The notes under the pieces: generated by a model | Databases searched by the model: none | What the model was told of the DNA's origin: nothing | Seen by the model: the letters and a program-made list of their open reading frames with translations, nothing else | Made by a program: the position numbers and the translations under genes | Shown: one piece after another, positions 53,701 through 62,259 of the stretch | How positions within the stretch are numbered: the first letter of the stretch is position 1 | Layout of the letters: every line of letters begins with the position of its first letter | Origin: an uncultured Flavobacteriales bacterium | GTDB taxonomy: Bacteria > Bacteroidota > Bacteroidia > Palsa-965 | NCBI GenBank assembly: GCA_937974275.1 | Contig: CALJIF010000041.1 | Location: 41,012-105,011, forward strand | Direction: 5' to 3' | Length of the DNA stretch: 64,000 nt

Positions 53701-55014
53701 GTTCAATAATACAGGATGTCCTTTCAATACGTTTTCAAGAATATCCCAAACAACAGCGTCTTTGCGATCTACGATCTTCTTCGCTGATTTAACCGTCTTT
53801 ACAATACCTCTTTCGATCAGTTTACGAATAATAAACGGCTTGAATAACTCAGCAGCCATTTCCTTCGGCAAACCACATTCGTGCAATTTCAATTCAGGAC
53901 CTACAACAATTACCGAACGCGCAGAATAGTCTACACGCTTACCAAGTAAGTTCTGACGGAAACGACCTTGCTTACCTTTCAATGAATCAGAAAGTGATTT
54001 CAAAGCACGGTTAGACTCCGTTTTCACAGCATTTGCCTTACGTGAATTATCGAACAACGAATCTACCGCTTCCTGAAGCATACGCTTCTCGTTACGCAAG
54101 ATTACATCCGGAGCTTTGATTTCAATCAAACGCTTCAAACGGTTGTTACGAATAATTACACGACGATACAAATCGTTCAAGTCGGATGTTGCGAAACGTC
54201 CACCATCCAGCGGAACTAACGGACGCAATTCCGGTGGAATTACCGGCACAACTTTGATAATCATCCACTCAGGACGATTTTCAACGATCTTGTTCGCATG
54301 ACGGAAAGCCTCAACAACTTGCAAACGCTTCAATGCTTCGTTCTTACGCTGCTGAGAAGTCTCTGTGTTGGCCTTGTGACGTAATTCGTACGACAATTCG
54401 TCCAACTTCAAGTTACGCAACAAATCGTAAAGTGCTTCTGCACCCATTTTTGCGATGAACTTGTTTGGATCGGCATCATCCAGATACTGATTATCTTTTG
54501 GAAGAGTTTCCAAAATCTCAAGGTACTGCTCTTCAGTAAGGAAATCCATGTACTGAATTCCGTCTTCTGATTTTACACCGGCATTAATAACTACATAACG
54601 CTCGTAGTAAATGATCATATCCAACTTCTTTGTTGGAAGACCAAGCAAATAACCAATTTTATTTGGCAATGAACGGAAATACCAAATGTGCGCAACAGGT
54701 ACAGTCAAGTTGATATGACCCATACGCTCGCGACGCACTTTCTTTTCCGTTACTTCAACACCGCAACGATCGCACACGATCCCCTTATAACGGATACGCT
54801 TGTATTTTCCGCAATGACATTCCCAATCCTTCACAGGACCGAAAATGCGCTCACAGAATAATCCGTCGCGTTCCGGCTTATAGGTACGATAGTTTATCGT
54901 CTCCGGCTTTAGAACTTCTCCACTTGAACGCTCCAGAATAGACTCCGGAGAGGCCAAACTGATCGTAATTGTAGAGAAGTTACTCTTTATTTTTGGTTCT
55001 TTTCTGAAAGACAT
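50722..55014 (-). CDS. rpoC: DNA-directed RNA polymerase subunit beta'
   Basis: 1430 residues, the usual Bacteroidota length. The N-terminal zinc site is '[22 protein letters not shown]', split over four Cys. The catalytic Mg motif '[15 protein letters not shown]' is intact. A second zinc site lies in '[13 protein letters not shown]', with the trigger loop and bridge helix in '[21 protein letters not shown]'. It forms the active centre of RNA polymerase with RpoB. It follows rpoB after 40 bp and ends at a strong terminator. Confidence 0.99.
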   Translation of the reverse strand: [1430 protein letters not shown]

Positions 55015-55054
55015 AATTCAGATTTTTTCGTTCGTCAAATTACTTGTTCCTTAC

Positions 55055-58000
55055 TTAGTCGAGTGATACATTCAACGCCAATCCACGCAATTCGTGCATC
55101 AATACGTTAAATGATTCAGGAATACCCGGAGTCGGTAAATTATCTCCTTTAACAATCGACTCGTAAGCCTTAGCACGGCCTACAACGTCATCCGACTTAA
55201 TGGTAAGGATTTCCTGCAAGATATTAGCTGCACCGAATGCTTCCAGCGCCCATACTTCCATCTCACCGAAACGCTGACCACCAAACTGAGCTTTACCGCC
55301 TAATGGCTGCTGCGTAATCAATGAATATGGTCCGATAGAACGTGCGTGCATCTTGTCATCAACCATGTGACCCAGTTTCAACATATAGATAATACCTACA
55401 GTTGCCGGCTGGTCAAAGCGCTCTCCCGTTCCGCCGTCAGTTAAGAATGTACGACCATAACGTGGCAATCCTGCATCGTCAGTATACTGATTGATTTCAT
55501 CAATCGTAGCACCATCGAATATAGGAGTCGAGAACTTCAATCCAAGCTTCTCACCTGCCCAGCCTAATACGGTTTCATAAATCTGACCAAGGTTCATACG
55601 GGAAGGTACGCCCAGTGGGTTCAATACAATATCAACAGGTGTTCCGTCTTCCAGGAACGGCATGTCTTCTGCACGAACAATACGAGCAACAATACCTTTG
55701 TTACCGTGGCGCCCGGCCATCTTATCACCTACTTTCAGCTTACGCTTCTTAGCGATGTAAACTTTAGCCAACTGAACGATACCTGCAGGTAATTCGTCAC
55801 CAACTTGCAATGCAAACTTTTTGCGCTTGTATGCCCCACCCAAATCGTTGAATTTAATCACGAAGTTGTGGATCACCATACGCACCATCTGGTTCGTCTC
55901 GTCATCGCTTGTCCAGCGTACAGGATTCACATTGACATAGTCAATCTTCTCCAACATCTTACGAGAGAACTTAGTTCCTTTCGCAACTACTTCCTCGTTC
56001 AAGTTATTGGTAACACCTGCAGATGTTTTACCGGAAAGAATTTGATCCAGCTTATCCATCAAGATATTCAACAATGCTGCTTCTTCCTGAGCCTGCTCCT
56101 TGTCGATTTTCTCAACAACTAACTTCTCTTCAGCCTTTGCCTTCTTATCTTTCATTGCACGCGAGAACAACTTCTTGTCGATAATTACACCACGAATAGA
56201 TGGCGGAACTTTCAATGAAGCATCTTTCACATCACCGGCTTTGTCACCGAAGATCGCACGAAGAAGCTTTTCTTCCGGAGAAGGATCGGTTTCACCTTTT
56301 GGTGTAATCTTACCAATAAGGATATCTCCTTCCTTAACCTCTGCACCAATACGAATCAAACCACTTTCATCCAAATCTTTCGTTGCTTCTTCAGAAACGT
56401 TTGGAATGTCCGCTGTCAATTCTTCCAATCCACGCTTGGTATCACGAACTTCCATCACATACTCATCGATGTGAATTGAAGTGAAGATATCATCGCGAAC
56501 TACTTTCTCATTAATTACGATCGCATCCTCGAAGTTGTAACCCTTCCATGGCATGAACGCCACTTTCAAGTTACGTCCCAGCGCCAACTCGCCGTCGCGT
56601 GTAGAATAACCTTCACACATGATCTGACCGGCCTTCACCTTGTCGCCTTTTTTAACGATAGGACGCAAGTTGATGCAAGTACTTTGGTTGGTCTTGCGGA
56701 ATTTGGTCAAACGATACGATTTTGCGTCATCTTCGAAGCTCACCAAACGATCTTTGTCGGTACGGTTGTAACGAACAATGATTTCGTTCGCGTCAACATA
56801 CTCTACAACACCGTCACCTTCTGCCTGAAGCAGAACTCGTGAGTCACGTGCAATACGACCTTCGAGACCTGTGCCCACAATAGGAGCTTCAGGACGCAAC
56901 AGCGGTACCGCCTGACGTTGCATGTTCGATCCCATCAACGCACGGTTCGCGTCATCATGTTCCAAGAAAGGAATTAATGAAGCCGCAATAGATGCGATCT
57001 GGTTTGGAGCAACGTCCATCAATGCAATCTGCTCGGGATCTACAACCGGATAATCAGACTCGTAACGAGCCTTGATACGAGGATGCTTGAAATTACCTTT
57101 CTCATCCAACTCTGCGTTGGCCTGAGCGATAATCTTGCGATCTTCTTCTTCCGCAGTTAAATAGATCACCGGCTTATTCAAATCAACCTTACCGTTGGTA
57201 ACCGTTTTGTAAGGTGTTTCGATAAATCCAAGTTTGTTGATCTTAGCGTATACACACAAAGAAGAAATCAAACCGATGTTTGGACCTTCCGGTGTTTCGA
57301 TTGTACACAAACGACCATAGTGCGTATAGTGTACGTCACGAACTTCGAAACCTGCGCGTTCACGTGATAAACCTCCCGGCCCAAGAGCGGAAAGACGACG
57401 CTTGTGCGTAATCTCTGCCAACGGGTTGGTCTGATCCATAAACTGTGATAACTGGTTGGTTCCGAAGAATGAATTGATCACAGAAGACAATGTCTTCGCG
57501 TTAATCAAATCAGTAGGCGTAAATACTTCGTTGTCACGAACGTTCATGCGCTCGCGGATAGTACGCGCCATACGCGCCAAACCAACTCCGAATTGAGCAT
57601 ACAATTGTTCACCAACGGTACGTACACGACGATTTGACAAGTGATCGATATCATCAATATCCGCTTTCGAGTTAATCAACTCGATCAAATACTTGATGAT
57701 GGCCACGATGTCATCTTTCGTCAATACGCGTGTTTCGTACGACGTGTTGCGCTCTAGTTTTTTATTCAGGCGATAACGACCAACTTCACCCAAATCGTAA
57801 CGCTTATCAGAGAAGAACAACTTGTCGATAATTCCACGAGCAGTTTCTTCATCCGGCGGTTCTGCATTACGCAACTGACGGTAAATATGTTCTACAGCTT
57901 CTTTCTCAGAGTTAGAAGTATCTTTCTGTAGCGTATTGTAAATGATAGAATAATCCAGGTGCGCTGCATCTTCTTTATGCAGGATGATGGATTTCACATT

Positions 58001-58864
58001 GGCATCAACGATCAAGTCGATGTGAGCGTTCTCAAGAACAGTTTCACGATCGATGATTACTTCGTTACGCTCAATGGACACCACTTCACCGGTATCTTCA
58101 TCAACGAAATCTTCAATCCAGGTTTTCAATACACGTGCTGCCAACTTACGGCCAATAACGGCTTTCAGCGCTGCCTTGCTAACTTTCACTTCGTCTGCAA
58201 GTCCGAAAAGTTCCAAAATTTGTTTGTCACTTTCCCAACCGATTGCACGCAATAACGTAGTTACAGGCAACTTTTTCTTACGATCGATGTAAGCATACAT
58301 CACGTTGTTGATGTCTGTAGCAAATTCGATCCATGATCCTTTGAATGGGATCACACGTGCAGAATACAATTTCGTGCCGTTAGCGTGTCGGCTTTGACCG
58401 AAGAACACACCCGGAGAACGGTGCAATTGAGAAACAATTACACGCTCAGCGCCGTTGATCACGAAAGTAGCGCGAGGAGTCATGTACGGGATAGTTCCCA
58501 AATACACATCCTGCACGATTGTTTCGAAATCTTCGTGTTCAGGGTCGGTACAATAAAGTTTCAATTTTGCCTTCAGCGGAACGCTGTAGGTAAGACCGCG
58601 CTCAATACACTCATCTATAGAGTAACGTGGCGGATCAATGAAATAATCCAGAAACTCAAGAACGAAGTTGTTTCTGGCATCAGAGATAGGGAAGTTTTCT
58701 GCGAAAACTTTATACAACCCTTCATCCTGACGGTTTTCGCTGGTAGTCTCCAGCTGAAAGAAATCCTGAAATGATTTTAACTGTACATCCAGGAAATCGG
58801 GATATTCGATTTGTGCTTTGCTCTTTGCAAAGTTAATGCGTTGCTGTTTTTTGGTCGTTTCCAA
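55055..58864 (-). CDS. rpoB: DNA-directed RNA polymerase subunit beta
   Basis: 1269 residues, normal for the phylum. The rifampicin-pocket region 'FFGTNQLSQFMDQTNPLAE' and 'HKRRLSALGPGGLSRERAGF' is present and wild-type-like at the usual resistance positions, as are 'GYNFEDAIVINEKVVRDD' and 'KVGDKMAGRHGNKGIVARIV'. It builds the second half of the polymerase cleft. A hairpin in the rplL-rpoB gap probably adjusts expression relative to the ribosomal genes. Confidence 0.99.
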   Translation of the reverse strand: METTKKQQRINFAKSKAQIEYPDFLDVQLKSFQDFFQLETTSENRQDEGLYKVFAENFPISDARNNFVLEFLDYFIDPPRYSIDECIERGLTYSVPLKAKLKLYCTDPEHEDFETIVQDVYLGTIPYMTPRATFVINGAERVIVSQLHRSPGVFFGQSRHANGTKLYSARVIPFKGSWIEFATDINNVMYAYIDRKKKLPVTTLLRAIGWESDKQILELFGLADEVKVSKAALKAVIGRKLAARVLKTWIEDFVDEDTGEVVSIERNEVIIDRETVLENAHIDLIVDANVKSIILHKEDAAHLDYSIIYNTLQKDTSNSEKEAVEHIYRQLRNAEPPDEETARGIIDKLFFSDKRYDLGEVGRYRLNKKLERNTSYETRVLTKDDIVAIIKYLIELINSKADIDDIDHLSNRRVRTVGEQLYAQFGVGLARMARTIRERMNVRDNEVFTPTDLINAKTLSSVINSFFGTNQLSQFMDQTNPLAEITHKRRLSALGPGGLSRERAGFEVRDVHYTHYGRLCTIETPEGPNIGLISSLCVYAKINKLGFIETPYKTVTNGKVDLNKPVIYLTAEEEDRKIIAQANAELDEKGNFKHPRIKARYESDYPVVDPEQIALMDVAPNQIASIAASLIPFLEHDDANRALMGSNMQRQAVPLLRPEAPIVGTGLEGRIARDSRVLLQAEGDGVVEYVDANEIIVRYNRTDKDRLVSFEDDAKSYRLTKFRKTNQSTCINLRPIVKKGDKVKAGQIMCEGYSTRDGELALGRNLKVAFMPWKGYNFEDAIVINEKVVRDDIFTSIHIDEYVMEVRDTKRGLEELTADIPNVSEEATKDLDESGLIRIGAEVKEGDILIGKITPKGETDPSPEEKLLRAIFGDKAGDVKDASLKVPPSIRGVIIDKKLFSRAMKDKKAKAEEKLVVEKIDKEQAQEEAALLNILMDKLDQILSGKTSAGVTNNLNEEVVAKGTKFSRKMLEKIDYVNVNPVRWTSDDETNQMVRMVIHNFVIKFNDLGGAYKRKKFALQVGDELPAGIVQLAKVYIAKKRKLKVGDKMAGRHGNKGIVARIVRAEDMPFLEDGTPVDIVLNPLGVPSRMNLGQIYETVLGWAGEKLGLKFSTPIFDGATIDEINQYTDDAGLPRYGRTFLTDGGTGERFDQPATVGIIYMLKLGHMVDDKMHARSIGPYSLITQQPLGGKAQFGGQRFGEMEVWALEAFGAANILQEILTIKSDDVVGRAKAYESIVKGDNLPTPGIPESFNVLMHELRGLALNVSLD

Positions 58865-58926
58865 GGTCGTTGAAAATTAATTGTGAAACAAAAGCTCAGA
58901 TGTAGCAACAAACAGGTTAAGACCTG

Positions 58927-58951
58927 AGCCCTTATTGATTCGATAAGGGCT
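58927..58951 (-). promoter_or_regulatory. Hairpin in the rplL-rpoB intergenic region
   Basis: A perfect 9-bp stem (AGCCCTTAT / ATAAGGGCT on either strand) with a 7-nt loop, in the 120-bp gap between rplL and rpoB. There is no long T-run. In other bacteria this gap carries a partial terminator or RNase III site that lowers rpoBC output relative to ribosomal proteins. Confidence 0.7.
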
Positions 58952-58984
58952 TCAAGTCTATAGCCTTAAGCAGTAAGTAGAGGA

Positions 58985-59359
58985 TTACTTAACCTCAACT
59001 TCAGCGCCTGCTTCAGTAAGTTGCTTTTTCAAAGCTTCTGCATCTTCTTTGCTGATGCCTTCCTTAACTGGTTTTGGAGCGCCGTCAACTAAATCTTTAG
59101 CTTCTTTCAAGCCAAGACCTGTAACATCTTTCACAACCTTAACAACCTGAAGCTTGTTAGCTCCACCGTTTTTCAAGATTACATCAAAAGATGTCTTTTC
59201 TTCTGCGCCACCACCTGCACCGCCTGTAGGTGCAGCTACTGCTACTGCTGCTGCAGCAGGCTCGATGCCGTATTCATCTTTAAGGATTTTAGCCAACTCA
59301 TTAACTTCTTTAACAGTAAGATTTACGAGTTGATCAGCAAGGGCTTTAACGTCTGCCAT
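58985..59359 (-). CDS. rplL: 50S ribosomal protein L7/L12
   Basis: 124 residues. The N-terminal dimerisation helices ('ADVKALADQLVNLTVKEVNE') are joined by an Ala/Gly-rich hinge (about 36-52) to the C-terminal domain 'KTSFDVILKNGGANKLQVVK', 'EAKDLVDGAPKPVKEGISKE'. It forms the stalk that recruits translation GTPases. Last ribosomal gene before rpoB. Confidence 0.99.
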   Translation of the reverse strand: MADVKALADQLVNLTVKEVNELAKILKDEYGIEPAAAAVAVAAPTGGAGGGAEEKTSFDVILKNGGANKLQVVKVVKDVTGLGLKEAKDLVDGAPKPVKEGISKEDAEALKKQLTEAGAEVEVK

Positions 59360-59436
59360 TGTATGTTGATTTTTGGTGATTAGACTTAATTGAATTGTTT
59401 TCTTATTGTACTATTTTCCTTTGAGGAACGCCTAAA

Positions 59437-59961
59437 TTATTCAGGACGCTCTGAGAGTGTTTTAACCACACCGGCGATAGTTGACCCTCCGGACTGGAGA
59501 GCAGATATCACGTTGCGTGCAGGTGATTGTAACAATCCGATTACATCGCCAATCAATTCGTTCTTCGACTTGATTGCTGCGAGTGCGTCGAGTTGGTCAT
59601 CTCCTACATAAACAGATTCCTCTACATAAGCAGCTTTCAAAACCGGTTTTGCGTTCGTTTTACGGAACTCTTTAATCAGTTTTGCAGGCTCGTTAGCGGT
59701 ATCGGAAAGCATGATTGAAGTAGAACCTTTCAATGCAACATACATAGCGCTGAACTCACTGTCATTAGTGCGTTCTAAAGCTTTACGAAGCAATGTGTTT
59801 TTTACAACAATCAGTTTGATCTGCTTATTAAAACACGCTCTTCTGAGAGCACTCGTCTTGCTAGACGGCAGTTCCGAAGTATCAGCAAGATAAAAATGCT
59901 TGCTGTTGGACAACATAGTTGCCAAGTCTTCGATAATCTGTGTTTTTTCTTGTTTATTCAT
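59437..59961 (-). CDS. rplJ: 50S ribosomal protein L10
   Basis: 174 residues. 'MLSNSKHFYLADTSELPSSK', 'VKNTLLRKALERTNDSEF' and 'PAKLIKEFRKTNAKPVLKAA' are typical. The C-terminal helix that binds L7/L12 dimers is present ('PARNVISALQSGGSTIAGVV'). It anchors the stalk and in many bacteria represses its own mRNA; no distinct leader structure is obvious in the 28-bp gap after rplA. Confidence 0.98.
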   Translation of the reverse strand: MNKQEKTQIIEDLATMLSNSKHFYLADTSELPSSKTSALRRACFNKQIKLIVVKNTLLRKALERTNDSEFSAMYVALKGSTSIMLSDTANEPAKLIKEFRKTNAKPVLKAAYVEESVYVGDDQLDALAAIKSKNELIGDVIGLLQSPARNVISALQSGGSTIAGVVKTLSERPE

Positions 59962-59989
59962 GCTAGATCAGTTTTCGGCTGTGCCGTAG

Positions 59990-60682
59990 TTATGCAAGCG
60001 TTTTAGTATCAATCTGAACACTTGGGCTCATGGTACTGGACATGTAAACGCTTTTTACATAGGTACCTTTTGCCGATGAAGGCTTCAGTTTAAGAATCGT
60101 CTGAAGGATTTCATTCGCGTTTTCTGCAAGTTTGTCTGCATCGAAAGAAACTTTTCCAACCGTAGAAGCGATAATACCCGCCTTATCTACCTTGAAATCA
60201 ATTTTTCCTCCTTTTGCATCTTTCACTGCCTTACCAACTTCCATGGTTACAGTTCCGGTCTTAGGATTAGGCATCAATCCACGAGGACCGAGCACTTTAC
60301 CTAATGCACCAACTTTACCCATCATACTTGGAGTAGTGATAATTACATCAACGTCCGTCCAACCTTCTTTGATTTTCTGGATGTAATCATCTGAACCAAC
60401 GAAGTCAGCTCCGGCTGCAGTAGCCTCAGCTTCTTTATCAGGTGTACAGATTACCAACACGCGCAACGTTTTACCCGTACCGTGAGGCAATGTTACAGTT
60501 CCACGAACCATTTGGTTTGCCTTACGAGGATCAACCCCAAGACGAACGCAGATGTCCACAGAAGCATCAAATTTGGTGGTCGTGATTTCCTTCACGATTT
60601 TGGTAGCACTTGCCAAATCGTACGCTTTAGTAGCGTCGTACTTCGCGATAGCTGCCTTTCTCTTCTTTGCGATTTTTGCCAT
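59990..60682 (-). CDS. rplA: 50S ribosomal protein L1
   Basis: 230 residues from ATG 60682; an upstream in-frame start at 60712 adds ten unrelated residues. 'VDICVRLGVDPRKANQMVRG', 'VGTLGKVLGPRGLMPNPKTG'-like sequence ('GALGKVLGPRGLMPNPKTGT') and 'VDKAGIIASTVGKVSFDADK' are the family core. It binds 23S rRNA at the E-site stalk and usually represses rplKA translation. Confidence 0.98.
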   Translation of the reverse strand: MAKIAKKRKAAIAKYDATKAYDLASATKIVKEITTTKFDASVDICVRLGVDPRKANQMVRGTVTLPHGTGKTLRVLVICTPDKEAEATAAGADFVGSDDYIQKIKEGWTDVDVIITTPSMMGKVGALGKVLGPRGLMPNPKTGTVTMEVGKAVKDAKGGKIDFKVDKAGIIASTVGKVSFDADKLAENANEILQTILKLKPSSAKGTYVKSVYMSSTMSPSVQIDTKTLA

Positions 60683-60744
60683 TGTGAGAAATTTTTGACG
60701 TGCAAACGTCACATTTACGTGACTCCGTCAGGTTAAACTTTGCT

Positions 60745-61188
60745 TTACTTGTTCAGCGGATTTTCGCCCGTTACAGTGATACCCATGCTACGCGCTGTAC
60801 CTGCTACCATGCTCATTGCTGACTCCATGGTGAAACAGTTAAGATCGGGCATTTTTACCTCTGCAATCTGACGCACCTGATCCCACGTGATAGATCCAAC
60901 CTTTTTACGGTTAGACTCAGCGGAACCGGTTTGAACCTTGGACAATTCTTTGATTTGCGCTGCCACCGGCGGATGCTTAATGATAAATTCAAACGATTTA
61001 TCAGAATACACCGTGATGATCACCGGCAAAATCTTTCCTGCCCTGTCCTGCGTGCGAGCGTTAAACTGCTTACAAAACTCCATGATGTTCACACCCTTCG
61101 CACCCAAAGCAGGGCCAATTGGTGGTGACGGGTTGGCAGCTCCGCCTTTGATCTGAAGCTTGATTAGTGCACTTACTTCTTTTGCCAT
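60745..61188 (-). CDS. rplK: 50S ribosomal protein L11
   Basis: 147 residues. Features are 'KLQIKGGAANPSPPIGPALG', 'GVNIMEFCKQFNARTQ' and 'VRQIAEVKMPDLNCFTMESA', including the Pro-rich N-terminal thiostrepton loop. It forms the GTPase-associated centre with 23S rRNA. First of the four ribosomal genes, 91 bp after nusG. Confidence 0.99.
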   Translation of the reverse strand: MAKEVSALIKLQIKGGAANPSPPIGPALGAKGVNIMEFCKQFNARTQDRAGKILPVIITVYSDKSFEFIIKHPPVAAQIKELSKVQTGSAESNRKKVGSITWDQVRQIAEVKMPDLNCFTMESAMSMVAGTARSMGITVTGENPLNK

Positions 61189-61279
61189 TTTGCAGTTTTA
61201 CTTTAATTTAATTGTTCTGTTATGTTTGGAAGCTAGCGTAACAGCATTTCCGGGCGCAGTACCTCTGCGAGAGGGCAGG

Positions 61280-61843
61280 TTATTCTTTTTCAACCTGCAT
61301 GTAGCTTAATTCCAATGGTGTTTTTCTTCCGAAAATCTTAACCATTACCTTAAGCTTCTTCTTCTCTTCGTTAATCTCTTCGATAACACCGGAGAAAGTA
61401 TTAAATGGTCCGTCGATTACTTTAACGGTCTCGCCCACAACGAATGTATTTAACATTGTTTCCTCTGCACCCGCCATTTCATCCACCTTACCTAAAATGC
61501 GGTTGATCTCTGACTGCCTCAATGGCACAGGATCTCCCGTTTTTGAGCCCAGGAATCCGATCACACCGGTAATGTTCTTCAGTACGTGAGGAATTTCACC
61601 AACCAAAGAACCTTCCAACATGACGTAACCGGGGAAAATATTTCTTTCCTTACTTACCTTCTTGCCATTCCGAATCTGAATCACCTTCTCCATCGGAATA
61701 AGAACCTGCGTTACAAAATCCTGCATCCCAAGACGGATAATTTCAGAGTCGATGTATTGCTTAATCTTCTTCTCCTTGCCGTTCACCACTCGCAAAACAT
61801 ACCACTTCTTTACTTGGTCGTTATTTAGAACTTGTTCGCTCAT
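61280..61843 (-). CDS. nusG: Transcription termination/antitermination factor NusG
   Basis: 187 residues. The NGN domain ('KKWYVLRVVNGKEKKIKQYI', 'IFPGYVMLEGSLVGEIPHVL') is followed by a KOW domain ('VGETVKVIDGPFNTFSGVIE'). It binds RNA polymerase and couples it to the ribosome or Rho. It lies between secE and rplK as in most bacteria. Confidence 0.98.
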   Translation of the reverse strand: MSEQVLNNDQVKKWYVLRVVNGKEKKIKQYIDSEIIRLGMQDFVTQVLIPMEKVIQIRNGKKVSKERNIFPGYVMLEGSLVGEIPHVLKNITGVIGFLGSKTGDPVPLRQSEINRILGKVDEMAGAEETMLNTFVVGETVKVIDGPFNTFSGVIEEINEEKKKLKVMVKIFGRKTPLELSYMQVEKE

Positions 61844-61881
61844 TGTTATGTCTTATAAATTGAAGTAAGTACGTGTAACTA

Positions 61882-62076
61882 TTAACGGAAAGCATTGTAC
61901 AAGAATTCCATTCCTTTGTTAAAACCGAAATCCATAACAAACACCACCAAAGAGAAAATCAGAGCTGCAACCATCACGATGATAGCACTTTCCTGCAATT
62001 CACTCCAAGTTGGCCAGGTTACTTTATTCAGCAACTCTTCCTTAACTTCATCTATATACGCTCTGACTTTGTTCAT
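61882..62076 (-). CDS. secE: Preprotein translocase subunit SecE
   Basis: 64 residues, the short one-helix form. 'VKEELLNKVTWPTWSELQES' carries the conserved amphipathic helix and W-P-T/S motif, and 'AIIVMVAALIFSLVVFVMDFGF' is the single membrane helix. It stabilises SecY in the translocon. It lies 20 bp after tRNA(Trp) and is cotranscribed with nusG. Confidence 0.96.
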   Translation of the reverse strand: MNKVRAYIDEVKEELLNKVTWPTWSELQESAIIVMVAALIFSLVVFVMDFGFNKGMEFLYNAFR

Positions 62077-62096
62077 TGCGTTCGTTTTTTATTTAG

Positions 62097-62167
62097 CACG
62101 GGCACCAGGATTCGAACCTAGATCAACGGTTTTGGAGACCGCTATTCTACCATTGAACTATGCCCGT
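62097..62167 (-). tRNA. tRNA-Trp (CCA)
   Basis: Minus strand cloverleaf with acceptor ACGGGCA / TGCCCGT, D-arm, anticodon loop CTCCAAA (anticodon CCA), T-arm CTAGG-TTCGAAT-CCTGG and discriminator G. CCA end not encoded. It lies in the usual place between tuf and secE. Confidence 0.95.
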
Positions 62168-62203
62168 TTACAGTTTTTCAGTCCCTGTTCTATTTGGCAG
62201 CGA

Positions 62204-62234
62204 AAGGAGCACCGCTTATTAGGCGGTACTCCTT
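62204..62234 (-). terminator. Hairpin after tuf
   Basis: Arms AAGGAGCACCGC and GCGGTACTCCTT (12 bp, one mismatch) with a 7-nt loop, between the tuf stop and tRNA(Trp). There is no long T-run, so it may be a partial terminator or a processing site rather than a full stop. Confidence 0.55.
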
Positions 62235-62259
62235 CGAACTCTCGTTGATCCGATGATGA

